From Paracoccaceae bacterium (lineage in GTDB: Bacteria > Pseudomonadota > Alphaproteobacteria > Rhizobiales > Stappiaceae), in the NCBI GenBank assembly GCA_013373445.1, contig JABXHV010000147.1, positions 1-37,961 on the forward strand: a stretch of 37,961 bases of DNA. The letters are read 5' to 3'. This document shows, in pieces, positions 19,016 to 27,063 of this stretch. Position numbers and translations under genes: made by a program. The stretch's first letter is position 1, and each line of letters begins with the position of its first letter. A model generated the notes under the pieces. It was not told the origin of the DNA. It searched no databases and saw only the letters and a list, made by a program, of their open reading frames with translations.

Positions 19016-19140
19016 AGCAGTATTTGCCTACTTCTGTTAACGTTCCTTGTCGGCGAGATTCGCACAAGAGGACTCAGCTCCACCTATTTCGGAAGGCGTG
19101 GACAAGTTGAAAAAGACCTCAGGACGGGTACAGTCTTGGC
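19016..19140 (+). promoter_or_regulatory. Possible sigma-54 promoter and degenerate enhancer for fliO-fliP
   Basis: GGGTAC-N5-TGGC (19126-19140) has the obligatory GG-N10-GC spacing but about four mismatches to TGGCAC-N5-TTGC. About 98 bases upstream, AGCAGTATTTGCC (19016-19028) is a degenerate form of the GGCAAT-N-ATTGCC palindrome, at the same spacing as for flgF. Weak on its own; the repeated layout is what makes it worth recording. Confidence 0.35.
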
Positions 19141-19218
19141 TGGCATATGGAACAGATTGAATGTTCCCTAGGGCGAAGAGACCGTAAACTGGCGTATCGA
19201 GTGGTTTAGGAGTAACAA

Positions 19219-20340
19219 ATGCATACTTGGATGATAGACGCATTCGGCTTTTCCGATGGACTCGCACGGGGCCTCTCTTTCGCCGTCGCGCTCGGCTTCG
19301 TCCTGCTCCTGATTGGTTTGTTTGTTTTCATCCTGAAGCGCCTGACAGGAACACAGCTTCCCGGGTCGCGGTCCAGACATCCGCGCATTGGTGTTATGGA
19401 TGCAGCTAACATTGACGGCCGTCGTCGCCTGCTACTGGTACGCCGTGACAATATCGAGCACCTGATTCTGATTGGCGGCCCAACGGATATTGTGGTTGAG
19501 CAGAACATTATTAAAAATGCCCCGATCTCACGCCCGAAAATCGGCGATGTAGGCGTTCCAATCCAGGCATCTGCGCCTGGCTATCAAAATGCGCCAGATG
19601 AAACCGACATGGTTGAACCTGAAGTGGAGCTAACACCCCGCAATACGGCCCAGATCGGAGAGCGGAACACCGGACAAAAGACCGCAACACCCTTTATGGG
19701 CAACGACCGCGGCTCCAACGGCAAAAATCCTCCACCATCCAGTCGTCAGACCGCTTCTTCCGTAGCGCGTGAAAAACTCGATGCTCTGACCGCCTCCGCC
19801 CGTGCACGTCAGGAAGCGATCACCAAGAAAGCCATGTCGGCCGCAAAGCCCAGAAACACCGCCCGCTTAGAGGCCACAGGGGAAACGGTTGCTCTAGTGC
19901 AAGGCGAGATGGTCGCTCCAGCTGCTCCAGAGCCATCTATCAGTCAGCCAATACGTCAGCCGACCCCAATACAGACCCGCATCAGCCCTCCCTCCTCTGG
20001 TCCGGCAGCGCGTGCCAAAAGCGTTTTCCAGCAACAAGGACAAACAGCTCCGAAAGCAACTCTGGAAACACAAGAGTCCGAAGGGGCTAACGTAACCAGC
20101 ATCGACAAACCTGGCGCCAGCGCGGCAGAAGAAAACCCGACCGACCTCGTCCAAGAAAATGCAAGCGTGGAAAGCGATCTCAAAAGCATGCCTACCAGCG
20201 AGCAGCCCTCAGCGAACACGCAGCAGGTCACAGCTGCGCCTGCTGCGGATACAAAGCAAGAGACGACCAACGACGACAATCCACTCGCCAGCGAAATGGC
20301 AAAGATCCTCGGCGAAATCAGCGGAAATAAAAACAAATGA
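19219..20340 (+). CDS. fliO: FliO-family flagellar biosynthesis protein with long disordered tail
   Basis: Membrane chaperone for FliP assembly in the export gate. One transmembrane helix lies at about 18-40 (LSFAVALGFVLLLIGLFVFIL). It is followed by the small FliO domain with RIGVMDAANIDGRRRLLLVRRDNIEHLILIGG (about 55-95), which is the family signature. Residues ~110-373 are low-complexity, rich in Pro/Ala/Thr/Gln, and probably disordered; typical FliO is only ~100-150 residues. The ribosome-binding site TTAGGAG precedes the ATG. The gene overlaps fliP by four bases (ATGA), supporting the assignment. Confidence 0.88.
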   Translation: MHTWMIDAFGFSDGLARGLSFAVALGFVLLLIGLFVFILKRLTGTQLPGSRSRHPRIGVMDAANIDGRRRLLLVRRDNIEHLILIGGPTDIVVEQNIIKNAPISRPKIGDVGVPIQASAPGYQNAPDETDMVEPEVELTPRNTAQIGERNTGQKTATPFMGNDRGSNGKNPPPSSRQTASSVAREKLDALTASARARQEAITKKAMSAAKPRNTARLEATGETVALVQGEMVAPAAPEPSISQPIRQPTPIQTRISPPSSGPAARAKSVFQQQGQTAPKATLETQESEGANVTSIDKPGASAAEENPTDLVQENASVESDLKSMPTSEQPSANTQQVTAAPAADTKQETTNDDNPLASEMAKILGEISGNKNK

Positions 20341-21104
20341 CACGTTTCTTCGGCCAGCCTCATCGGCGGCTGATGCGCTGTGCAAGCACCCTCTCGGCAC
20401 TAGCCCTGCTCACCTACGCAGGACCTGCCTTTGCCCAGGAAATCTCCATCGGCTTTGGAGACGACACAACTATCACAGAGCGCGCGGTTCAACTCGTCGC
20501 CCTGATGACTGTGTTGAGCCTGGCACCGTCCGTTCTGGTGATGGTGACAAGCTTCACGCGGATTGTCGTCGTCCTGTCGCTTCTGCGCTCAGCGATTGGT
20601 CTGCAAACAGCCCCACCCAACGCCGTGATGATCTCACTGGCCCTGTTTCTCAGCGCCTACATCATGGGCCCGACGCTGCAGGAGGCTTACACCGAAGGTG
20701 TGAGGCCCTTGATGGATGGCGACATCGAATTTTCGCAAGCCTTCGAGAGATCAGCAGACCCATTCCGCCAGTTCATGCTGTCTCAGGTCAGGGAGAAGGA
20801 TCTGGGTCTGTTCCAGGAACTCTCCGGAGAAGAAGCACCGGAAGGGCCTGAAGACATTTCACTGACAACACTGGTTCCGGCCTTCATGATCAGTGAATTG
20901 CGGCGCGCATTCGAGATCGGTTTCCTGCTTTATCTCCCCTTTCTGATTATCGACCTTGTGATCGCATCAGTGCTGATGTCCATGGGTATGATGATGCTGC
21001 CACCAGTGGTCATCTCACTGCCGTTCAAGCTGATCTTCTTTGTGCTCGTGGATGGCTGGAACATGGTTGCAGGCAGTTTGGTCAAGAGCTTCGGTGGCGG
21101 GTAG
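20337..21104 (+). CDS. fliP: Flagellar export gate protein FliP
   Basis: Core ring subunit of the type III export gate, 255 residues. It has an N-terminal signal peptide (about 1-33, ending AFA before QEISIGF), which is usual for FliP. The signature TSFTRIVVVLSLLRSAIGLQTAPPNAV (about 72-98) is present, and the C-terminal membrane part has the MGMMMLPPVVISLPFKL motif. Translation is coupled to fliO through a four-base overlap. Confidence 0.97.
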   Translation: MTRFFGQPHRRLMRCASTLSALALLTYAGPAFAQEISIGFGDDTTITERAVQLVALMTVLSLAPSVLVMVTSFTRIVVVLSLLRSAIGLQTAPPNAVMISLALFLSAYIMGPTLQEAYTEGVRPLMDGDIEFSQAFERSADPFRQFMLSQVREKDLGLFQELSGEEAPEGPEDISLTTLVPAFMISELRRAFEIGFLLYLPFLIIDLVIASVLMSMGMMMLPPVVISLPFKLIFFVLVDGWNMVAGSLVKSFGGG

Positions 21105-21300
21105 AGGTCCCGCCGCAAGCCTCCCGACCACTGGAGAGGAGCCCTCCCGCTCCTTCAAACGCTTTACGGCACACGGGCGCGTATCGCTGACGCATTAAAG
21201 CAGCCAGCACGACCATCCAGCTTGTCTGAACTCAATCTATCTCGGAGATGGAACGCTTGTAGCCCGAGTACCAGCCTTCGATGGCACCCCATTAGGCCGT
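21105..21300. other. Convergent intergenic gap
   Basis: 196 bases between the fliP stop and the stop of the large TPR gene. I see no terminator with a T run on either strand, no small gene and no repeat. Confidence 0.5.
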
Positions 21301-24300
21301 TCAGCTTCCGGATCCGGAAGCTCCCTCAGGCGTCATGTACTGACGCCGGTATTCTTCCAGAAACGTTTCAAGTTCATCGGACGCCGCCAACTGATTGGCG
21401 ATTTCCAGAAACTCTACGCCCTGCGCCTCGATTGGGCGCGTCACCACTTCAAAGGCGAAGGACTCTGGGCTGTCAGACATCTTGTCTGCATACTTCGTCT
21501 GAAGGCGTTTGAGACTTAGCTGATCTCCTGCCAGCGAATAGGCAATGCCGGCACGCAAGATGTCGCGACGCTCCAGTTCATCAAGTGGAATATTGTCAGA
21601 CCACCGCGATCCATACATGCCTTCAAGCTGCTCACCTGCTTCACGCCAACTCTGCGCTGCCCAGAAGGTGTCAGCCCGCAAGCGATCAACGTCACCGCCA
21701 CGCATGTTGCGCACGAGCTCTAGAGCAAGGTCTGGCCGGCCACTCGCGGTCAACGCGCGCGCTTCGACTATGTTTCTCTGACGTTCGATACCATCTGGCA
21801 AGCTGGCCTGACGGCTCTTGTTCAAGACACGCAATGCTTCTTCAGGCTTGCGGTCACTCAAGTAGATTGCCCCGAGATCAGCAGCAATCTGAGCTCTGGC
21901 TGCACCCTTCAGACGATTATCAACCTGGTGGCGGAGGAGTTCGGCCGCCTGATCCAGCAGATCAACCTCGATCAGTGTCTTGGCCAGATTGCGCACCATG
22001 TCATCGCCCTGACGGCCGACGGGCGTCATTTCTCTGAAATCGTAATAAAGCGCCAATGCCTTGATCGGCGACATTTCATTGGCCTTGCCATCCAGGAACA
22101 GGGACAGGAAGAGCGCATTCATCTCTTCTTGCAGCAGCCGCGTTGTGTCGGCGCCCGGGTCGACCTGCAATGCCGATTGCATACTCTCGAACGCCTCGCG
22201 GTAGTTGCCTTGTTCAGCTTGAAGCTGTGCAAGGAACCGGAGCGTCTTCAGCTCGATTTCGTCACCACGCCATGATGTTGCAAGTCCGCCCAGCGCATTA
22301 ATTGTTTCCTCTGCGGACAACTCACCATCACGGAACCTGATCCGCAGAGAACGATAGACGGCCTCCGCTGCCTGGGGCCGATTGTCGGACTTGGCCACCA
22401 GATCAAACGCGCGCAGGGCCTCCTGCGATCGCCCAGAGGCATCTGCCACACGGCCACGCAAAATGTCATATCGCGCTGCTTGTGTTGGAGACACTTCACT
22501 CGGCTCAATCTCGGCCAGAATTGTGTTCGCCATGCCGAAGTCGTTCGCTTCGACCATCGCCTGAGCTGCCGCCAGATTAAAGTCAGCCTGGATGGAAACC
22601 GGATACGTGCCAACCACGGCACGGCCGCGCGGCATGGAAATTCGAGCCTGGGTCCAATTACCAAGGCCCACGTCTACAATGGTCTGCCAGATCGCGGCGT
22701 CCGGATTGCTCTTGAGATCAGGACGGTTGAGATATGGATAGGCTTCTTCAGGCCGACCGGCCAATGTCTGGGCAGCGCCCATCATCAAGTTGAACGAGGA
22801 ACTCTCGACCAGCGCAGGATCTTCCTCGACCGCCAGATGCATCAGGCCAATGGCTTCTTGCGCAAACTGATGTGCGAGATAAAAGCCAGCCAGATCCATC
22901 AGTGGTTTACGTCGATTGCCTTCAGGGGTCTCACTCAGCCTGTCCTGCAAAAGGTGCAATTGATCACGATAATTTTTCGGATCATCTGTGCTTAAGGCGA
23001 CGAACTCGATGAAGTCAGGTGTGTCCGGGTCCGCCAGATTGTTGAGCGAACTGCGAATGCGCGTAACGTCGCGGTTGGAAAGCGACAGCCCCCCAATCTT
23101 CTCGATGAGAACATCATCGCCAAGAAGCTGCACAGTGACACCATCAGACTTTTTGGCGATTGCAATGCCCTGCGCTGAGCTCAGGGCTTCCAGATCGACA
23201 AATGTCTGCCGCTTTAACAGACCACGCGGCGGCCCGAAGCCGGTCACCAATGAAATCTGGTCACCGACAAACGGATCCGTAATTTCGCGAATGTTCTGCG
23301 GATCGCGATAAAGAACGCGCAGCACCGAGCCACCATCTGCGCGAACGGTGCGCTCCATCTTGAGAGGAATGGATGGTTCAACAATCATGTCGCCGATCAC
23401 CAGAGACCAGAAGTTGCCATCCAGACCGACTGTCGCCAACATTGGATCGTTCAAATCAAGGCGAAGAACCTGATAGCCTGCACCCTGTTGGATTTCGATA
23501 TTCTCGGCGGTCTCTGCAAGGGCCGATAACATACCGCGCGTATCAATACTCGCGGGTGTGTCAAAAACCATCCAGATACTGTCGTTCCGCCGGAACACAG
23601 CACTTGAAGTAGGCTCCTGGAACGGAAATACGATGCGAACTGTATTCCCGATCCGCCGTGCTTCGGCTGATATGAAATTCTTTGCAGACTCTGCGAGCTC
23701 GGCTGGTGGTTTCTCGGGAGAGTTTTTGATCTCCACCCGATCCATCGAGCCACCCTTGGCACGCCAGGCCTCATCCGAACTCAAGGTCGAGGATGACTCG
23801 TTGCCTTCAAGCACCATCGGCGGTGGCAGTTCGCCTGCTGCAGGTGCTATCACCTCATCGGGCGCAGACATGGCCGCATCGGTGGGGGCATCAACCATCG
23901 GCAGAGATTCAGTCATGCCCGCAACGTCACCAAGTCCAGGCTCAGGGTCGCTCATCACTTGAGCAACCTCGATATTTTGTGTCGCCGTCTGGGTGGTGAT
24001 GTCATCATCCGGTGATGCCTGAGCCACCACCATCTCTTCATCGAGCACTTCGGTCGAAGTCAGTTCAACAGGACTGTCGCTGGTCACCTCTTGAGAATCG
24101 ACAATCTCCGTTGCTTCTGAACGCGTCAAAAGATCAGAAATGGAATCAGGTGCGCCATCTCCAATCGCCGCACCAGACGAGACAGAAGCAATCGCCTCAC
24201 CGCTACCTGCCAATTGGATTCGATCCAGATCATCACCTTGGTGAAAGGCAGAATCCAGCATCAAAGGATCGGAAACCGGCTTCGAGCGAGGCAGCATCGC

Positions 24301-25689
24301 AACCGTTTCGCCGACGTAGTCGGCCGGTGCATTCGGGTCGATAGCAGGCGCCTGACTGGTATCTATGATCGGAATGTCGATCGCGTCGTAGTTGGTGTCT
24401 GGAGCTCTAACCGCCGAACTTTGATCAATGCCCTGCACCGCAGGCGCCTCAACACTTGGATCTTCAGCTTGGGATGCCCCTTCTCCAACCGTGGACATTG
24501 GTGCGGGCGTGGGCGCAGCCGCAAACTCAACCGGCTCCAGCGCATAGGCAATGGTCTCTTGCTGAGCCTGGGTGTAACCGACCTCACCGGGAGTTTGCAT
24601 CTGGCTCTGATCTTGGCGGATCATGTCGTTTATGCCGGGCTGCACCGGTACTGGTGTTGGCGCTGCGGGCACAGGTGCTGGCGGTGCTGGCGCTGCCTGC
24701 GGCACATCTTCAGGTCTGACACCAGGGGCATCCACCACTCCAGAAATACCGTCACCAGACCCAATATTCAGCTGATCTCGAATGTGCTGATTTTCTGGCG
24801 CCAAAGGCGCGTCGCGTTTTGGCGTGACGTCGATTACATAAGTCTGCCCCTCGCGGAAAGCTCGAATGTCCGCGGTCGGATCAATCCGCATCAGAAACTT
24901 GAGCTTACCCTTGTCGAGGAAAGATGTTGCATCAATCACACCCTCAGGCAGGTGAGCCCTGAGATCTGAAACGTCAAGCTGCGCCGGATGGTTGAATGTC
25001 ACACGAATAATGTCGTCTTCTCGGACGAAAGCCGTATCGAAACGAATAGACCACTCAAAAACGAGCCGGGTGAACGTTGGATGTTCCCCCATCCGCAATT
25101 TCACTTCTGGGCCATCTTCCGACTTCAACCGAGCCTGTTCCAAGGCCCTGATCTTGCGCATTGCCTCTTCGGCCCGTTTGGCCAAATCACGCACGACATC
25201 ATCCGGAAGCCCTGGCGGCAAGCCTTGCCAGTTCTTCGGCAGGATATCGATGAATAGCTTTTCACCCGCTTCAAGCGTGTTGATCTTGAAGGCATCCTTC
25301 AACGCAAAGCGAATGGCGCTTCCGTCGGGATCACGTCTGGCGATGGAAATGTAGTTGGGAAGCTCAAGCGGAACATCGTCGACCTTAATATCGACAGGTT
25401 CCTGAAAGGAGATACGAAGCACGCCGCCCGTGGTCACAGCATCATAATGCGGTAAAAGCGTGCGATCCTTGAACGTCAGAACAATACGGCCGTAACCGTC
25501 GGCAGGCAGCACCTGCAAATCCACAGGCTCCCAAGTCTGGGCGTCAGCTTGATGCGTCGAAAATCCGAGAAAAAGCGAGAACAATGCGAACAGCATCAAG
25601 GTCGCCGGCTGGATTAGCCTGCGCACACTCGACAGCTTGTCGCCGTCCTTTGACTTCGGATACCCGAGGTGCACCAGCACTTCCTTCAT
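21301..25689 (-). CDS. Large secreted AMIN-like/TPR protein of the motor operon
   Basis: 1462 residues; no named family recognised with certainty. A signal peptide (about 1-50, hydrophobic core LMLFALFSLFLGF, cleavage ADA before QTW) predicts a periplasmic protein. Beta-rich segments at about 52-155, 195-290 and 665-880 (GRIVLTFKDRTLLP, TRLVFEWSIRFDTAFV, VRIVFPFQEP) resemble AMIN domains, which bind peptidoglycan or envelope proteins. Residues ~300-660 are Pro/Ala- then Asp/Glu/Ser-rich and probably disordered. From about 900 to 1450 helical pairs fit TPR repeats (HLAVEEDPALVESSSFNLMM, AKTLIEVDLLDQAAELLRHQ). It is the last gene after fliL-fliM-DUF6468-motE, 85 bases behind motE, which points to a motor or stator role. 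It could instead be a general envelope scaffold. Confidence 0.8.
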   Translation of the reverse strand: MKEVLVHLGYPKSKDGDKLSSVRRLIQPATLMLFALFSLFLGFSTHQADAQTWEPVDLQVLPADGYGRIVLTFKDRTLLPHYDAVTTGGVLRISFQEPVDIKVDDVPLELPNYISIARRDPDGSAIRFALKDAFKINTLEAGEKLFIDILPKNWQGLPPGLPDDVVRDLAKRAEEAMRKIRALEQARLKSEDGPEVKLRMGEHPTFTRLVFEWSIRFDTAFVREDDIIRVTFNHPAQLDVSDLRAHLPEGVIDATSFLDKGKLKFLMRIDPTADIRAFREGQTYVIDVTPKRDAPLAPENQHIRDQLNIGSGDGISGVVDAPGVRPEDVPQAAPAPPAPVPAAPTPVPVQPGINDMIRQDQSQMQTPGEVGYTQAQQETIAYALEPVEFAAAPTPAPMSTVGEGASQAEDPSVEAPAVQGIDQSSAVRAPDTNYDAIDIPIIDTSQAPAIDPNAPADYVGETVAMLPRSKPVSDPLMLDSAFHQGDDLDRIQLAGSGEAIASVSSGAAIGDGAPDSISDLLTRSEATEIVDSQEVTSDSPVELTSTEVLDEEMVVAQASPDDDITTQTATQNIEVAQVMSDPEPGLGDVAGMTESLPMVDAPTDAAMSAPDEVIAPAAGELPPPMVLEGNESSSTLSSDEAWRAKGGSMDRVEIKNSPEKPPAELAESAKNFISAEARRIGNTVRIVFPFQEPTSSAVFRRNDSIWMVFDTPASIDTRGMLSALAETAENIEIQQGAGYQVLRLDLNDPMLATVGLDGNFWSLVIGDMIVEPSIPLKMERTVRADGGSVLRVLYRDPQNIREITDPFVGDQISLVTGFGPPRGLLKRQTFVDLEALSSAQGIAIAKKSDGVTVQLLGDDVLIEKIGGLSLSNRDVTRIRSSLNNLADPDTPDFIEFVALSTDDPKNYRDQLHLLQDRLSETPEGNRRKPLMDLAGFYLAHQFAQEAIGLMHLAVEEDPALVESSSFNLMMGAAQTLAGRPEEAYPYLNRPDLKSNPDAAIWQTIVDVGLGNWTQARISMPRGRAVVGTYPVSIQADFNLAAAQAMVEANDFGMANTILAEIEPSEVSPTQAARYDILRGRVADASGRSQEALRAFDLVAKSDNRPQAAEAVYRSLRIRFRDGELSAEETINALGGLATSWRGDEIELKTLRFLAQLQAEQGNYREAFESMQSALQVDPGADTTRLLQEEMNALFLSLFLDGKANEMSPIKALALYYDFREMTPVGRQGDDMVRNLAKTLIEVDLLDQAAELLRHQVDNRLKGAARAQIAADLGAIYLSDRKPEEALRVLNKSRQASLPDGIERQRNIVEARALTASGRPDLALELVRNMRGGDVDRLRADTFWAAQSWREAGEQLEGMYGSRWSDNIPLDELERRDILRAGIAYSLAGDQLSLKRLQTKYADKMSDSPESFAFEVVTRPIEAQGVEFLEIANQLAASDELETFLEEYRRQYMTPEGASGSGS
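21303..21322. repeat. 20-bp perfect palindrome at the 3' end of the TPR gene
   Basis: The arms AGCTTCCGGA and TCCGGAAGCT lie inside the last codons (the GASGSGS tail) of the minus-strand TPR gene. There is no T run after it, so not a normal terminator. It could shape the mRNA end. Confidence 0.4.
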
Positions 25690-25731
25690 CCCAACACTAA
25701 AGATCCAAGGATTAGTCTTAGTTAATCCGCC

Positions 25732-25746
25732 TTAACGCGCCCTTAC
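25732..25746. promoter_or_regulatory. CtrA-like box before the TPR gene
   Basis: TTAA-CGCGCCC-TTAC, one base off the CtrA consensus, in the 85-base gap between motE and the TPR gene, 43 bases upstream of the latter. It may give this gene a second, internal promoter. Confidence 0.35.
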
Positions 25747-25774
25747 ATTCATCTCGTCATTTCAGCTTTACAGC

Positions 25775-26449
25775 TCAGTTCGACTGAATTTTTGGCAATT
25801 CGTCACTTTCTTCATTCTGCGGACGCAAAGTAAGCGGAACACCACTTGCGATAGCCACAGTCAGGTTCTCAGCTGCCGCCGGATCCATTTTGCCCAAGAT
25901 GTCTGCCATCTTGCGGGGCTTCATCGACCGCACAACTTTCAGCAAAACACGCAGATCCAGACGATTGAAGATACGAGCGGCATCCTTGGGCTTCATGTTC
26001 TCATACATGGTGACCAATGCAGCCAGTTCGGTATCTTCCTTTTCTTGTTTGACATCGGCGATGCCTTCGATCCGCTCTTCAAGCTTTTTCAGCTCATCGA
26101 CGCGTTTTTGAATTCTGTCTTCCGTCGCTTGCAGGAGCTTCTCGCGAAGGTCGAGTTGACCTTCCTGTGCTTCCAGACTGCGACGACGCTTCCCTAGGCT
26201 TTCCAGCACCGCACGCTCTGCAGAAGAACCGCCAAGTTCCATTGTGGCAGGATCTGGTGGAGGCCCATCAGTGGCAGGATCCCCGCTGATCGGAAGTCCG
26301 CCGTCCTCGGCAACCTCCTCAGCATTTTGGGCAAAGGCGACTTCAACGGGAGCCATCGTAATGCCTGTTCCCATCACAAGCCCAAGCAGCTTGAGCGCAA
26401 GAAGCGCCCCAGCTGAAATGGCCAACAATGGGAGCAGGCGAAATGTCAT
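25775..26449 (-). CDS. motE: MotE-like flagellar motor protein (MgtE N-terminal-like domain)
   Basis: Probable periplasmic chaperone/partner of the stator protein MotC, as described for MotE in rhizobia. 224 residues. It has an N-terminal membrane or signal segment (about 1-40), a linker rich in Pro/Gly/Asp (45-75), a coiled coil (about 80-135; REKLLQATEDRIQKRVDELKKLEERIE), and a C-terminal MgtE-N-like domain (about 140-210; YENMKPKDAARIFNRLDLRVLLKVVRSMKPRKMADILGKMDP). The gene overlaps the preceding one by four bases (ATGA). Function is inferred from domain and context. Confidence 0.82.
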   Translation of the reverse strand: MTFRLLPLLAISAGALLALKLLGLVMGTGITMAPVEVAFAQNAEEVAEDGGLPISGDPATDGPPPDPATMELGGSSAERAVLESLGKRRRSLEAQEGQLDLREKLLQATEDRIQKRVDELKKLEERIEGIADVKQEKEDTELAALVTMYENMKPKDAARIFNRLDLRVLLKVVRSMKPRKMADILGKMDPAAAENLTVAIASGVPLTLRPQNEESDELPKIQSN

Positions 26450-27063
26450 GCTACGGCACCCTCTCCGCGTTGACGGAAACGACCCAGACGCTCGGTAGCC
26501 TCAGCCGCCGCACTTCGAATGTCGTTCGCCCGCCCGCTGCGGCGATTGTGGTCATAGTCGGATGGGTGCGCTGGTGCATACCCACCGCCATGGTGCGGTT
26601 CACGCATCGGCTCCTGGTACTGCGGTTGATACCCGTTCGGCTGCTGCTGCGCATAGGACGGGGCCGGCGCTGGCTGGCGAACCGGTTCACGATACGATGG
26701 TGTGTAAGCAGGCGCACGGTTTGCAGTTGCCGAACGAGCACTTTCGGCCACCTGACTGATATGAGAGAAGACTTGCTCCCCCTCGTTGACCTTTTCGGCC
26801 AGAGCGGCAGACATGCGCTCGGCCGCGGCCAAATGTTGGCTCAGAGACTGATCCGCATCAGTCGCCGTGGTCTTGAGACCCAAAATGGCGCGTTCTGCAA
26901 TTTCCGTTGCAGTCATAAGCTCCGAAATCGTCGCCCGCAAAGTCGCTTCGTCAGCCCGCAAACGCTGAAGCCGACGATTCAACATCATACAATACCCGAT
27001 TGTAATCAGGAGAAGGACTGCAACCAGTCCCTCGATCATCATCCCAAGGTTCAACGAACTCAT
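26446..27063 (-). CDS. DUF6468-like membrane protein between fliM and motE
   Basis: 205 residues of unknown function. One N-terminal transmembrane helix (about 8-27, MMIEGLVAVLLLITIGYCMM) is followed by a helical/coiled-coil segment (30-120, RLQRLRADEATLRATISELM to AEKVNEGEQVFSHI). The tail (125-200) is rich in Pro/Tyr/Gln and basic residues, ending with a short conserved-looking helix (NDIRSAAAEATERLGRFRQRG). It overlaps fliM (27060-27063) and motE (26446-26449) by four bases each, so the three are translationally coupled. The layout fits DUF6468 proteins seen in alphaproteobacterial flagellar operons. A motor-associated role is inference. Confidence 0.75.
   Translation of the reverse strand: MSSLNLGMMIEGLVAVLLLITIGYCMMLNRRLQRLRADEATLRATISELMTATEIAERAILGLKTTATDADQSLSQHLAAAERMSAALAEKVNEGEQVFSHISQVAESARSATANRAPAYTPSYREPVRQPAPAPSYAQQQPNGYQPQYQEPMREPHHGGGYAPAHPSDYDHNRRSGRANDIRSAAAEATERLGRFRQRGEGAVA

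Noticed and set aside
21105-21300. Terminator between fliP and the TPR gene
   Set aside because: No hairpin followed by a T run could be found on either strand.
24214-24969. 251-residue plus-strand frame inside the TPR gene
   Set aside because: Antisense to the low-complexity part of the TPR protein; Arg/Cys/Trp-rich composition is typical of a shadow frame.
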